Of a DNA stretch of 64,000 nt, positions 1 to 11,844 are shown in pieces; the first letter of the stretch is position 1, and each line of letters opens with the position of its first letter. The DNA is from Casuarina equisetifolia (taxonomy: Eukaryota; Streptophyta; Magnoliopsida; Fagales; Casuarinaceae): the NCBI GenBank assembly GCA_028551475.1, contig CM052362.1, forward strand, positions 20,876,021-20,940,020, written 5' to 3'. The notes beneath the pieces are model-generated. The model saw only the letters and a list, made by a program, of their open reading frames with translations, was not told where the DNA came from and did not search any database. Both the position numbers and the translations under genes were made by a program.

Positions 1-989
1 ATTATAGAAATTTTAAGCCTACAAGATACTCATATGCTGACATTAAAAGGATTACAAATCAATTCCTTGAAAAGTTAGGCCAAGGAGCTTATGGTACAGT
101 GTTTAAAGGAAAGCTCTCTAATGAAGTTCATGTTGCTGTGAAGATTCTAAACGTATCCAAGGGAAATGGAGATGAGTTCATAAATGAAGTAGGAACAATG
201 GGTAAGATCCATCATGTTAATGTGGTTCGCTTGGTTGGTTTTTGTGCAGATGGATTTAGGCGAGCTTTAGTCTATGAATTTTTACCAAATGGCTCCTTAT
301 TCAAGTTCATATCTTTAGCAAACATTAAGAAAGATTTACTTGGTTGGGACAAGTTGCAAGATATTGCTTTTGGTGTAGCAAAAGGAATTGAATATCTTCA
401 CCAAGGATGTGATCAACAAATCCTTCATTTTGATATCAAACCTCATAACATTTTGCTAGATGAGAATTTCAATCCAAAACTATCTGATGTTGGTCTTTTC
501 AAATTGTGTTCCAAGGATCAAAGTATAGTATCTATGACTACAGTCAAGGGAACCATTGGTTACATTGCACCTGAAGTATTTTCTAGAAACTTTGGGAATG
601 TGTCTTACAAATCAGATGTGTATAGCTTTGGAATGTTGTTGCTTGAAATAGTTGGTGGAAGGAAAAATATTGATGATATGTTGGAGAACACTAATCAAAT
701 TTATTTTCCTGAATGGATATATAACTTCTTAGAACAAAGAGAAGATTTACGAATCTTTATCGATGATGATGGAGATGCTAAAATTGCAAAGAAACTAGCA
801 ATTGTAGGGCTTTGGTGCATCCAATGGCACCTAATAGATCATCCTTCTATGAAAGTTGTGATTCAAATGTTGGAAGGAGAAGGAGATAAGTTAACCATGC
901 CTCCAAATCCCTTTTCCTCTACAAGTGTTTCAAAAGTCAATGCAAGAGCTCTAAATCATGAGTTAGAGGTCATCCCAGAATCAAATTAA
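1..989 (+). CDS. P0: 3' part of a P-type LRK10L receptor kinase, degenerate (cut by window edge)
   Basis: This is the last exon of a receptor kinase whose ectodomain, 27-nt exon and membrane segment lie left of the window. Frame opens at base 3 and runs to TAA at 987-989. Visible are the glycine loop (LGQGAYGTVFKG), VAVK lysine, the HFDIKPHN catalytic loop (HFD for HRD, so a non-RD kinase), GTIGYIAPE and SDVYSFGM. It is nearly identical to the kinase exon of P1. Two conserved positions are damaged: DFG reads DVG, and the Arg of the C-lobe (IDRPSM in P1) is His. No stop or frameshift is visible, so it could still be expressed, but DVG makes normal Mg-ATP catalysis doubtful. Family assignment is secure; activity is inference. 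Confidence 0.85.
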   Translation, partial: YRNFKPTRYSYADIKRITNQFLEKLGQGAYGTVFKGKLSNEVHVAVKILNVSKGNGDEFINEVGTMGKIHHVNVVRLVGFCADGFRRALVYEFLPNGSLFKFISLANIKKDLLGWDKLQDIAFGVAKGIEYLHQGCDQQILHFDIKPHNILLDENFNPKLSDVGLFKLCSKDQSIVSMTTVKGTIGYIAPEVFSRNFGNVSYKSDVYSFGMLLLEIVGGRKNIDDMLENTNQIYFPEWIYNFLEQREDLRIFIDDDGDAKIAKKLAIVGLWCIQWHLIDHPSMKVVIQMLEGEGDKLTMPPNPFSSTSVSKVNARALNHELEVIPESN

Positions 990-2082
990 GTATTTGAAAA
1001 CTTGGAGCTACAATACCAATGCACAAATCAACTATCTTGTACTTGAAAGAATTTATTGTGTTGTAATTAGTGCAAGGACTTCTCTCTTTTCTTGTTTTAG
1101 CTGATGAGCAACTTATTTTTGCTATCTTTTTGTTTCCTCTCTTGTCTTTCCTTTTCTGTTGTCTATTTCAATTTTTCATGATTTAAAAATTGGATTCTAA
1201 TATCATATTTTTGTTTTTGGTAAGAAATAGGTATTATTGCATGTGAATTGCCTTTCTCCAAAAGGAAATTTTAAGGACAAAAGTCACATGTAAAAAATAT
1301 GGTCATTCACTAGTGCTTAAATATAAGAAATATTATTTCCATTCATAAGCTAACTTTTATATTGGACTTTAAGCTTTCTAAGATGCTATCAAAATCTAAA
1401 TTGATCCATTACAATCCCCATTTAACTAAGTTTTCAAAATTTGCTCAATGTTTGAGAAATATCAATTCTACCATATTCAACCTTAAACCCAAATCAAGTT
1501 TGGTAAGCAAAAAACTATTAAGATTAAAAGTCCAATATAAGAAAATACAATCTTTGATTAATTTTTAAATCCAAAAAAATATCTCCTTAACTCATAACTT
1601 AACTTTTATGTTAAACTTTGGACTTTCTTATCAAAATTTGCACATTTAGCATAGTTAATGGTTAGTCATGAAAACAATATCTATACTTTATAAATCTTAC
1701 AACATGGATTTCTAGTTATGTATATATTCATATGATATATCCTAACTATGTAATTACTTGATCTCAATCATACATTACAAAAACTTAAAAAGTTATGTTC
1801 AAATAAGTTTAAAGGAAGTCTCATCTTGAATAATTTCATTAGCTTACTTAAATTCAAATTTGAGGCCAACCTCATCATCATAAACCTCCACTAATGTTAA
1901 CTTCAATTTAGGGCTCAAAAGGGTACTGAGTTTCTAATTATATTAATTAATAGATTAAAAAGCATAAAAAAAGGAAAAAAAAATGAAGAAACAATGATCT
2001 TCAAGGATGGATGTATATTGATGGATTACATAGATTGATTTCTTGTGAGCCCTACCTAGTCGCCAAATAAATGTGAACTTTG
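990..2082. other. 3' flank of P0, no gene
   Basis: AT-rich 3' UTR and spacer. The first 200 or so bases after the stop are almost the same as those after P1, P2 and P3, so they belong to the duplicated unit. A 68-codon ORF at 1362-1568 recurs in shorter or broken form after the other P genes and looks like chance. Nothing else is recognised. Confidence 0.6.
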
Positions 2083-2087
2083 TTTAG

Positions 2088-3361
2088 TGTTCGGTGAAAT
2101 CTAAATGCAAGTGAACATGTCGAACAAGTAATATAATGATAAGAAAGATATCGTCCCACAGATATTGGTGATTACTAGATCAACTAATTACTAACGGTGA
2201 ATAACTCTTAGAATTTATCTAGCAAACCAAATTGATGGATGATAGATTAACTAACTAAGTCTAAGAAAACTTAATAAAAGAAATATGTTAGAGCATATGA
2301 CTTCACCATAATTACTAGGTACTAATATTGATTATTTATGCTTGCAAGAGAGATAATATCTATGTGATGACGAAATTTCCTAATTTATTTACTATCCTAT
2401 GTCTAGGTATAGCAAACCTACTTAGTTCATTAATTCACTATATCTCTATATGTGAATTGAAACAAACCAAATGTATTAGGATCTATGAATATTCCCAGTT
2501 TACACCGAAAGCCACACAAACAATATGGTATATGTCTATCCATATTTAATCTATGGTTACATATTACAAGAAGCAACTGCATGCTATTTCCTGTCGGTCT
2601 TTAACATGCAAATCAAGTCATCTAAGTGGTAGCTAATCACTTAAAAGCATTAAACTCCGTAATATATAACTTCACATAAATAAAATATCTTGCAAAATAT
2701 AATAATCATAAGATTCATACCATCATAATTAGGTTACATCGTAGCTCTAACAAAAATAAACTAAAATATAAAGAAATAATGAGGAAGAATGGTAATAAGA
2801 AATAAAGAAGACATCTTGAATCCAAGAACAAGAAGTCTGTCACCCTTTTTGTCTTCTCTTCAAGAAAACCTTGAATTCTTGACTTCTTTCTTGAGTTGTG
2901 CTCAATTTCCTTCTCCCATTTTTTGCCTCTTCTCTTCTCTTAAATAGGGTTTAGGTTTAGACCTATCTCCTATCCTAGTAGAATTAGGTTTTAGAGACCT
3001 AAAATAATTGGGTTTTAGAGACTTAAAATAATTGAGTTTTGAACTCCTAAATTAATTGAGACTTGAATTCCTAACATGACTGGGTTTTCTATTTAAATAG
3101 AAAATCCAATAACAATAAAAAATCTAATAACAATTATCCAAAGTCCAAGCCCATCTTGACTCTCTTGATCTTGATATTATAATTTTGCCACACAATAAAC
3201 ATCAGGTTCTCCATGTTCATTCCTTTTCTCCTTGCCTCCTTGTACTACAAAAATAAGACAAATTTAAATAAATAAGAAGAGTTCAAATATTTTCTCGTAA
3301 GCATTGTATTATTTATTGCCTAAAAAATAGATAAAATAACTCTATAAAAATAGAGTTATCA
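2088..3361. mobile_element. solo LTR (1,274 bp) with 5-bp target duplication
   Basis: Compared with the third block (around 29575-29590, which reads through GTTTAGTATGAAAAGG without a break), the first block has extra DNA between two copies of TTTAG (2083-2087 and 3362-3366). The inserted DNA starts with TG (TGTTCGGTG) and ends with CA (GAGTTATCA), the usual ends of a retrotransposon LTR, and carries no internal coding region or second LTR. That combination fits a solo LTR left by recombination between the two LTRs of a full element. Superfamily is not determined. The ORF at 2328-2549 inside it is not supported as a gene. Confidence 0.75.
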
Positions 3362-3366
3362 TTTAG

Positions 3367-4215
3367 TATGAAAAGGAAAGAAATACTACCATAGCTCTTT
3401 TGTCTTTTAAGTCCATGGTGTGTTTAGCATCTTGGATTCACTTCAAGTCAATGGTAATTAAGGCACATCATTGTCCTAAGTTTGGTTTTTCTTGAAATAC
3501 CACTTCCTAACAAGTTGCTAAGTAAACCTAAAGTTTGCTTCATATGAAAAGGAAAGAAGTCTTGCCATAACTTCTTTGTCTTTTAAGTCCATGGCTTGTT
3601 TAAGTTAAGTTAAATTTACTACAAGTTAATGGTGACTAAGGCAAATCATTGTCCTAATTAATGCTAGTTTGTCTTTTTCTTGAAATATTACTTTCTATTA
3701 GGTTGCCAAATAAACATGAAGCTTGCTTCATGAAAAGAAGTCCTAGCATAATTCTTTTGATTTTTGAGTGCATGGCATGATTAGCACATCTTATATTGAT
3801 TTCATGTCAATGGTGATTAAGGCACATTATTGTCCTAGGTCATGCAAGTTTTTTTATTTGTTTGTTGAAATATCATTTTCTTACCAAGTTGCCAAATAAA
3901 CATAAACCTTGCTTACTATAAAAAGGAAAGAAGTCCTATCATAAATCTTCTAGGTCCATGGCATGATTTACATGTCTCAAATGGACTCCAAGTCAATGGT
4001 GATCAAGGCACATCATTATCCTAGTTCATGCTAGTTTGGCTTTTTCTTGAAATATTTTTTTCCTAACAAGTTGCCAAAAAAACATGAACTTTACTGAGTG
4101 TGACAAGGAAACGAGCCATGCCATAACTCTATTGACTTTTGAGTCCATGGCGTGATTAACATGTCTCAAATTGACTCTAAGTCAATGGTGATCAAGGCTC
4201 TTTATTGTTACAACA
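3367..4215. repeat. about 180-bp tandem repeat array, block 1
   Basis: Degenerate tandem units marked by GTCCATGG-like words at 3411, 3587, 3768, 3954 and 4143, spacing 176-189 bp. Each unit also contains AAGTCAATGGTGAT, CATCATTGTCCTA and AAGTTGCCAAATAAAC-like words. A first part-unit lies left of the solo LTR at 2050-2087, so the LTR landed in the array. No coding potential is seen. Confidence 0.8.
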
Positions 4216-4394
4216 TTTAGACAATGGAAGAAAGGTAAAAAAAAAAACAATAGTGTAAGACTAATGTTTATATAGAGTAAGGAAAAGAAAAAGAAAGAAA
4301 TTTGATCCTAATGCGATCTTCAAAAATATTTGTAACTTCATGTTACATCTATTTATATGAATGATTTAAAAAGATTTAACGAATCAAAAAAAAA

Positions 4395-6370
4395 TCAAGT
4401 AAGAAAAACCCTTATATTTTGCAAGTCCAACACAGTATTAGGTGGTCCTTCAAGTATCATGAAATATTCATTGATGAGAATAGTTAAAAGGAATTTGATA
4501 AGGTAAAGAAAACAAGTAACTAAGCAAAGTCTTTCTATATTGTACATCAAAGACATAATTAAGATTCTTATCTCAAGAAAACCAATGGCACTATCATATT
4601 AAGACTTTTCAATGTGCAAAGATTATATGGTTAGCATTCAAATAAGAAAAGGAACATGAGACAATAGCGATAACCTTTGCATTCAAGTAGAAAATTTAAG
4701 TAGCAAAGAATATTATTATTGACCTTAATGCACTACAAAAATGATTGAGTAGGAATTTGGAGATATGGGCCATAGAGCATCAAGGAACGATTGGCTCTTG
4801 CATGACTAGTTGTAGCAAGTCAAGTATAAGAAGCAAGCAAGAAAAATCCTTATATTTTGCAACTCAAACATGGTATTAGGTGGTCCTTCAAGTACCATGA
4901 AATATCCATTGATAAGAATGGTTGAAAAGAATTTAATAAGATAGAAAAAACAAGCAACTAAGAATAGTCTTTCTATATTGCACATCAAAGACATAATTAA
5001 GATTCCTATCTCAAGAAAACCAATGGCACTCTCATATTGAGACTTTTCAATGTGCAAAGACTTCATGGTCAACATTCAAACAAGAAAAGGAATGTGAGAC
5101 ACCATAGTGACATTAACCTTTGCATTCAAATAGTAAAGAATAGTATTATTAACCTCAATGCACCATAGGAATGATCAAGTGGGAATTTGGAGAAATGGGT
5201 CATATAGCATCAACAAACAATGGCTCTTGCCATGACTAGATCTTACAATTCAAGGATAAGAAGTGAGCAAGAAAAATCCTTATATTTTGCAAGTCCAACA
5301 TAGTATTAGATGGTCCTTCAATTATCATGAAATATCCATTAATAGGAATGGTTGAAAGGAATTTAATAGGACAAAAGAAAACAAGCAACTAAGAGAAGTC
5401 TTTCTTTATTGTACATTAAAGACATAATAATGATTCTTACCTTATGAAAACCAATGGCACTATCATATTGAGACTTTTCAATATGCAAAGACTTCATGGT
5501 CAACATTCAAACAAGAAAGGGAACGTGAGACACCATAGTGACGATAACCTTTGCATTCAAATAGAAAATTTGAATAGTAAAGAATAGTATTATTGACCTT
5601 AATGCACCACATGAATGATTAAGTGGGAATTTGGAGAAATAGGCCATATATCATTAACAAATGATGGCTTTTGCCATGACTAAATCTTGCAATTCAAGGA
5701 TAAGAAGCGAGCAAGAAAAATCCTTATATTTTGCAAGTCCAACATGGCATTAGGTGGTCCTTCGAGTATCATGAAACATCCATTTATAGGAATGGTTAAA
5801 AGGAATTTAATAAGACAAAAGAAAACAAGCAACTAAGAAAAGTCTTTCTTTATTGCACATTAAAGACGTAATTATGATTCATATCTCGTGAAAACCAATG
5901 GCACTTTCATATTGAGACTTTTCAATGTGCAAAGACTTCATGGTCAACATTTAAACAAGAAAGGGAACATTAGTCACCATAGTGATTGTAACCTTTGCAA
6001 TCAAATAGAAAATTTAAATAGTAAAGAATAGTATTATTGACCTCAATGCACCATAGGAATGATCAAGTGGGAATTTGGAGAAATGGGCCATATAGCATCA
6101 ACAAACGATGGCTTTTGCCATGACTAGATCTTGCAATTCAAGGATAAGAAGCAAGCAAGAAAAATTCTTATATTTTGCAGGTCCAACATGGTATTAGATG
6201 GTGCTTCAAGTGTCATGAAACATCCATTGATGGGAATGGTTAAAAGGAATTTGATAAGACAAAGAAAAGAAGCAACCAAAACAAAAAGATTTTCTATATT
6301 GCATATTAGAGACATAATTGAGATTTTTATCCTTAGAAAATCTATGGTGCTTTCTTATTAAAACTATTCA
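4395..6370. repeat. 444-bp tandem repeat array, block 1 (5 units)
   Basis: Marker word TATATTTTGCAA begins at 4413, 4851, 5281, 5725 and 6169: spacings 438, 430, 444 and 444 bp. Units share words such as GGTGGTCCTTCAAG, GCACATCAAAGACATAAT, AACCAATGGCAC, CAATGTGCAAAGACTT and GGAATTTGGAGAAATGGG. Both strands hold short ORFs (60-90 codons) in several units, but starts and ends vary and no protein family is recognised. The array abuts the truncated M1 exon at its right end. Confidence 0.9.
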
Positions 6371-6389
6371 AGATTTTTATCCTTAGAAT

Positions 6390-6618
6390 GTAAGTACAAC
6401 ACTGTCTGATTATTCTCATATGCCAGATTGTATTTTTGATTGCCGCAGTTCTCTGGGTCAGTCTCCAGCCGAAACGGATAGCTTATGTTACTGATGTTGC
6501 CGCAGAAAGAAGGAGGACAGTGATCATGAGTAGCGTTGGTACTGCGAGCCTGATGGACTAGGACAAGAACAACAATTAGGGCCGTCAGTCCCCCGTGGAA
6601 GAAAACTTCTGCTGCCAT
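6390..6618 (-). pseudogene. M1: stump of M-type LRK10L ectodomain exon
   Basis: The first 75 or so codons of an M-type receptor: ATG at 6616-6618, signal peptide starting [16 protein letters not shown], then the cysteine-rich GUB_WAK start ([32 protein letters not shown]). It matches the first exons of M2 and M3 closely, then breaks off after YLHS at about 6390 and runs into the 444-bp repeat array. One Cys conserved in the other copies (LACENN) is Tyr here. The rest of the ectodomain, all small exons, the kinase exon and the neighbouring SDHAF4 gene of this block are missing, so this is the scar of a deletion of more than 10 kb. It can at most give a short secreted peptide. Confidence 0.85.
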
Positions 6619-7570
6619 TGGGAAATAGAGAAGATCTTGAGAGAAGGATATAGCTTCCGCGATCCCCAGCTACAGCTGGGAAACCTTGATGACTAGAAAA
6701 AGAGAGAAAAAGCTTTCTGAGATGGCGAAGAAGAAAAAAATTGGAAAATCCTCGTTTTAGAGGACAAGAAGAAGAAAAAGAAAACAGGGCGGGGAAGCGC
6801 TGACTCCCGTTTCGGAGAAGACTCACTGGTGGAGACTCAAGTATATAATTCTGTTTTCTTTAACATAATAAAAAAAACTGTATATGAGGTCTGTCTCAAA
6901 CAAATATTTTATCATGAAGCGAGAAAACAATAAAACTTAATGGTATTTTTGTAAGAATAAGGACGCGGCACGTCTCTTGGTGCGAAGTTTCTGAGTCAAT
7001 AGACCATTACTTGCTCCCACGCGAAGGACGCACCCCTAGCCATGACTTGGTGCCGAGTCTTCATGTCGATAGCCCATTTTTCACGCCCACGCTGAGGATG
7101 CATGCCCTGGTCAATACGCGTTCTTGGGACTTGATTCTTCAATAATGGTTGCCTCAATTTCTCCATGCCCAGTCAATACGGCGGGTACACGCGGATATTC
7201 TGATAATTGATTACTTTACCTCTGGGTTTAAAATTCTCTATTACCTTTTCTTCAGTCAACTAGCAAGTTAAGACTTGTCACACCATCCATGTTGATGAGC
7301 ATAGGCTTAGGACCAGATGGCATAATTAATTCCGTTAAGCACAAACGATCAGAGCAGCTAAGCTTTCCCCGGTGGAATTTACACGTCGAGCAGCTGCTAT
7401 CCTGCTCAGTCATCACCACCGAAAGGTCCAAGTCCGCACGAGAAGTTCACCCGAAATTTACTAGTCCCTTGATTTAAGTAAAGAGGTAATCATCGCAGAA
7501 GCCAAAGTTCATAAATCCATCGTACAAGAGATATTAGAAAGGCTGAGAAACCTTCCAGACCAGTACAGAG
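6619..7570. promoter_or_regulatory. head-to-head intergenic region M1/P1
   Basis: The 952 bp between the start codons of M1 (minus) and P1 (plus). A TATATAA-like word at 6842-6848, on the M side, is kept in the same place in the M2 (24615) and M3 (41845) copies and would serve minus-strand transcription. The stretch 6900-7480 is conserved in the M2/P2 interval and is richer in GC than the spacers. No transcription start can be fixed from sequence. ORFs at 7289-7477 and 6524-6826 are not supported. Confidence 0.5.
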
Positions 7571-9880
7571 ATGGATCTTTGCCTAAAACCTTCAATCTTA
7601 CTCTTCTTCGTGTTTATGGCTGTCATCATAGACCTTGGAGAATGCCAAAATGAGTGTAATGAATCCCGGTGTGGATCCCATGGTCCACCCGTACAATTTC
7701 CCTTCCGACTCAACAGCCAACCAGACCGCTGTGGGTATCCTGGATTTCATCTATCATGCACTGAAACAAATGATACGGTGCTCGAGCTGCCGATTTCAGT
7801 AAAGCTCTTTGTCAAAGAGATTAACTACACATCTCAGGTTATTCAATTATATGATCCACATCATTGTTTACTAAGGCAGTTTCGGGCACTCGATCTATCT
7901 TCCACGCATTTTCGATTCAATCAAGAATTCTACAACTATGGCTTCAATAACTTTGCCTTGTTCAATTGTTCCCCAAGAAAAGTGGACTACAATATCATCA
8001 CTTGTCTCAGTGGTCCAGGCTATCAAGTTTATTTCGCGTACTCTGGTGGCTCAGTCGACACAAAATTGCTATCTTGTACAAAGATGTGTACTCTTCGATC
8101 AATTCCAGTTGATATCATGTATTACAGTGAGAAAATTCTCGAAATTAAGTGGTCCAGACCAGATTGCGGACGCTGTGAAGTAAAAGGCAAGAAATGCAGA
8201 TGGAAGAATAATAGCACTCATTCAGAAACTGAGTGCTTCCCCAGAGATAAAGGTATTGTCTTCTATCCAGTTCTTCACGGTTCTTAAGCTAACATGTATA
8301 TATTAGGTCAAGATAAGCATATACCTTATCCTCTGCAACAGCGGATTTTCCCGCCCCGCTGATTCACTCATCTAACAGTGTAAAATTTAAAGCGAAAAGC
8401 CAGAAAGACTTGGCATTTCCAAATTGTGCCTTAAATTAATCAACATCTTTCCAGTGGATGAATACTAGAGTTTCGCTGCAACATGAATTAGGCAATCAAC
8501 TTCTCCTTGTCAATCTTCGATGCAGATGAATGACTGATCAGGGTAAGCTCCCGTAGTAAGCTAATTTTGAAACCAAAACATGACACTTTTGAATGGCATC
8601 GGCGAAAAAAGGCTTAATAATTATATATTTTTTCATATATATAACAAAAGGCTAATTATGTAAGTTTTTATCAGGTGCGTCAACAAAGTTGGTGACTACT
8701 GGTAAGTTGTCTTTGACCATTTGAAATTCTCTTTAGTAGGGTGACAGACTCCTAACTTAAAAATGTTTTGCATACAGGTATAATCCTAAGTGTATTTTTT
8801 TTAGTTCTAGCAGTTTCTCCTTTCTATCGTATTTATAGCCGTGGTAAAATTGAAAGAGAAAACCAAGCAAAGATTGAAAAGTTTTTAGAGGATTATAGAA
8901 ATTTTAAGCCTACAAGATACTCATATGCTGACATTAAAAGGATTACAAATCAATTCATTGAAAAGTTAGGCCAAGGAGCTTATGGTACAGTGTTTAAAGG
9001 AAAGCTTTCCAATGAAGTTCATGTTGCTGTGAAGATTCTAAACGTATCCAAGGGAAATGGAGATGAATTCATAAATGAAGTAGGAACAATGGGTAAGATC
9101 CATCATGTTAATGTGGTTCGCTTGGTTGGCTTTTGTGCTGATGGATTTAGGCGAGCTTTAGTTTATGAATTTTTACCAAATGGCTCCTTATTCAAGTTCA
9201 TATCTTTAGCAAATATTAAGAAAAATCTACTTGGTTGGGACAAGTTGCAAGATATTGCTTTTGGTGTAGCAAAAGGAATTGAATATCTTCACCAAGGATG
9301 TGACCAACGAATCCTTCATTTTGATATCAAACCTCATAACATCTTGCTAGAAGAGAATTTCAATCCAAAAATATCTGATTTTGGTCTTTCCAAATTGTGT
9401 TCCAAGGATCAAAGTATAGTATCTATGACTACAATCAAGGGAACCATTGGTTACATTGCACCTGAAGTGTTTTCTAGAAACTTTGGAAATGTGTCTTACA
9501 AATCAGATGTGTATAGCTTTGGAATGTTGTTGCTTGAAATAGTTGGTGGAAGGAAAAATATTGATGATATGTTGGAGAACACTAATCAAGTTTATTTTCC
9601 TGAATGGATCTATAACTTCTTAGAACAAAGAGAAGACTTACGAATCTTTATCGATGATGATGGAGATGCTAAAATTGCAAAGAAACTAGCAATTGTAGGG
9701 CTTTGGTGCATCCAATGGCACCCGATAGATCGTCCTTCTATGAAAGTTGTGATTCAAATGTTGGAAGGAGAAGGAGATAAGTTAACCATGCCTCCAAATC
9801 CCTTTTCCTCTACAAGCGTTTCAAAGGTCAATGCAAGAGCTCTAAATCACGAGTTAGAGGTCATCCCAGAATCAAATTAA
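7571..9880 (+). CDS. P1: intact P-type LRK10L receptor kinase (603 aa, three exons)
   Basis: Exons 7571-8252, 8675-8701 and 8778-9880, all with AG/GT borders and phase-1 junctions, giving 603 codons plus stop. Residues 1-26 form a signal peptide (starts MDLCLKPSILLFF); 27-227 form a Cys-rich ectodomain with a GUB_WAK-type start (CGSHGPPVQFPFRL, CGYPGFHLSC) and a WAK-associated C-terminal part (CGRCEVKGKKCRW). The 27-nt exon encodes ASTKLVTT between two split Gly codons. A membrane helix follows at about 238-256, then the kinase: glycine loop at about 301, Lys 322, HFD Asp 419 (non-RD), DFG 437-439, APE 464-466. Length and order fit the LRK10L-2 class, plasma-membrane kinases related to wheat Lr10. 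The binding to wall pectin is known only for relatives. The best candidate for a working P-type receptor together with P4. Confidence 0.9.
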
Positions 9881-10945
9881 GTATTTGAAAACTTGGAGCT
9901 ACAACACCAATGCACAAATCAACTATCTTGTACTTGAAAGAATTTATTGTGTTGTAATTAGTGCAAGGACTTCTCTTTTTTCTTGTTTTAGCCTCTGAGC
10001 AACTTATTTTTGCTATCTTTTTGTTTCTTCTCTTGTCTTTCCTTTTTTGTTGTCTATTTCAATTTTTCATGACTTAACAATTGGATTCTAATATCATATA
10101 TTTGTTTTTGGTGAGAAATAGGTATTATTGCATGTGAATTGCCTTTCTCTAAAAGGAAATTTTGAGGACAAAAGTCAGATATAAAAAAAATATGGTCATT
10201 CACTAATGCTTAAATATAAAGAAATATTATTTCAATTCATAAGCTAACTTTTATATTGGACTTTAAGCTTTCTAAGATGCCATCAAAATCTAAATTGATC
10301 CATTACAATCCCCATTCAATTGAGTTTTTAAAATATGATCAATGTATGAGAAATATCAATTCTGCCATATTCAACTTTAAACCCAATTTAAGTTTGGTAA
10401 GCAAAAAAGTATTAAGATTAAAAGTCCAATATAAGAAAAATACAATCTTTGATTAATTTTTAAATCCAAAAAAAATCTCCTTAACTCATAACCTAACTTT
10501 TATGTTAAACTTTGGACTTTCTTATCAAAATTTGAACATTTAGCATAGTTAATGGCTAGTCATGAAAAGAATATCTATACTTTATAAATCATACACCATG
10601 GATTTCTAGTTATGTATATATTCATATGATATATCCTAACAATGTAATTACTTGATCTTAATCATACATTACAAAAACTTAAAAAGTTATGTTCAAATAA
10701 GTTTAAAGGAAGTCTCATCTTTAATAATTTCATTCGCTTCCTTAAATTCAAATTTGAGGCCAACTTCATCATCACAAACCTTCACTAATGCTAACTTCAA
10801 TTTAGGGCTCAAAAGGGTACTGAGTTTCTAATTATATTAATTAATAGATTAAAAAGCACATAAAAAGAAAAAAAATGAAGAAACAATGATTTCCAAGGAT
10901 GAATGTATATTGATGGATTACATAGATTGATTTCTTGTGAGCCCT
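9881..10945. other. 3' flank of P1, no gene
   Basis: AT-rich 3' UTR and spacer, collinear with the flank of P0 (990-2082) and of P2 and P3. A 66-codon ORF at 10256-10456 is a decayed version of the one after P0. Nothing else is recognised. Confidence 0.55.
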
Positions 10946-10949
10946 ACCT

Positions 10950-11690
10950 AGTTGCCAAATAAATGTGAACTTTGCTTGGTATGAAAAGGAAAGAAATACT
11001 ACTATAGCTCTTTTGTCTTTTGAGTCCATGATGTGTTTAGCATCTCTTGGATTCACTTCAAGTCAATGGTGATTAAGGCACATCATTGTCCTAAGTTAGG
11101 TTATTCTTGAAATACTACTTCCTAACAAGTTGCTAAGTAAACCTAAAGTTTGCTTCATATGAGAAGGAAAGAAATCCTACCATAACTTCTTTGTATTTTA
11201 AGTCCATGGCTTGATTAAGTTGAGTTAGATTGATTTTTGAGTGCATGGCGTGATTAGCACATCTCATATTGATTTCATGTCAATGGTGATTAAGGCACAT
11301 CATTGTCCTAGGTCATGCAAGTTTGTATGTTTGTTGAAATATCATTTTCTTACCAAGTTGCCAAATAAACATGAACCTTGCTTATTGTGAAAAGGAAAGA
11401 AGTCATATCATAACTCTTCTAGGTCCATGGCATGATTTACAAGTCTCAAATGGACTCCAAGTCAATGGTGACCATGGCACATCATTATCCTAGTTCATGC
11501 TAGTTTGGCTTTTTCTTGAAATATTTTTTTCCTAACAAGTTGCCAAAAAAAAACATGAACTTTGCTTAGTGTGACAAGGAAAGGAGCCATGCCATAACTC
11601 TATTGACTTTTGAGTCCATGGCGTGATTAACATGTCTCAAACTAACTCCAAGTCAATGGTGATCAAGGCTTTTTATTGTTGTAACATTTA
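10950..11690. repeat. about 180-bp tandem repeat array, block 2
   Basis: GTCCATGG-like markers at 11024, 11202, 11241, 11423 and 11614. The 39-bp gap shows an internal deletion of most of one unit. Otherwise the same family as at 3367-4215, without the LTR insertion (junction at about 10975-10985). Confidence 0.8.
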
Positions 11691-11844
11691 GACAATGGAA
11701 GAAAGGTAAAAACAATTAGTGTAAGACTAATGTTTGTATAAAGTAGGGAAAAAAAAAGAAAGAAAGAAATTTGATCCTAATGGGATCCTCAAAAATATTT
11801 GTAACTTTATGTTACATCTATTGATATGAATGATTTAAAAAGAT

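Noticed and set aside
1362-1568. 68-codon plus ORF 3' of P0, also after P1 and P3
   Set aside because: Frame and end change between copies and the P2 copy is broken; composition is that of the AT-rich flank.
3367-4215. CRISPR-like array because of regular spacing
   Set aside because: The whole unit is repeated with divergence throughout, not short identical repeats with unique spacers, and the genome is a plant's.
6524-6826. 100-codon minus ORF overlapping the M1 start, with counterparts at 24270-24599 and 41527-41829, as a possible upstream ORF
   Set aside because: Its ATG lies only 16-20 bp from the proposed TATA word, upstream of any likely start site, and the frame overlaps the coding frame of exon 1, which explains its conservation.
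7938-8183. Second frame within P1 exon 1 (also in P2 and P4)
   Set aside because: Shadow of the ectodomain frame without independent conservation.
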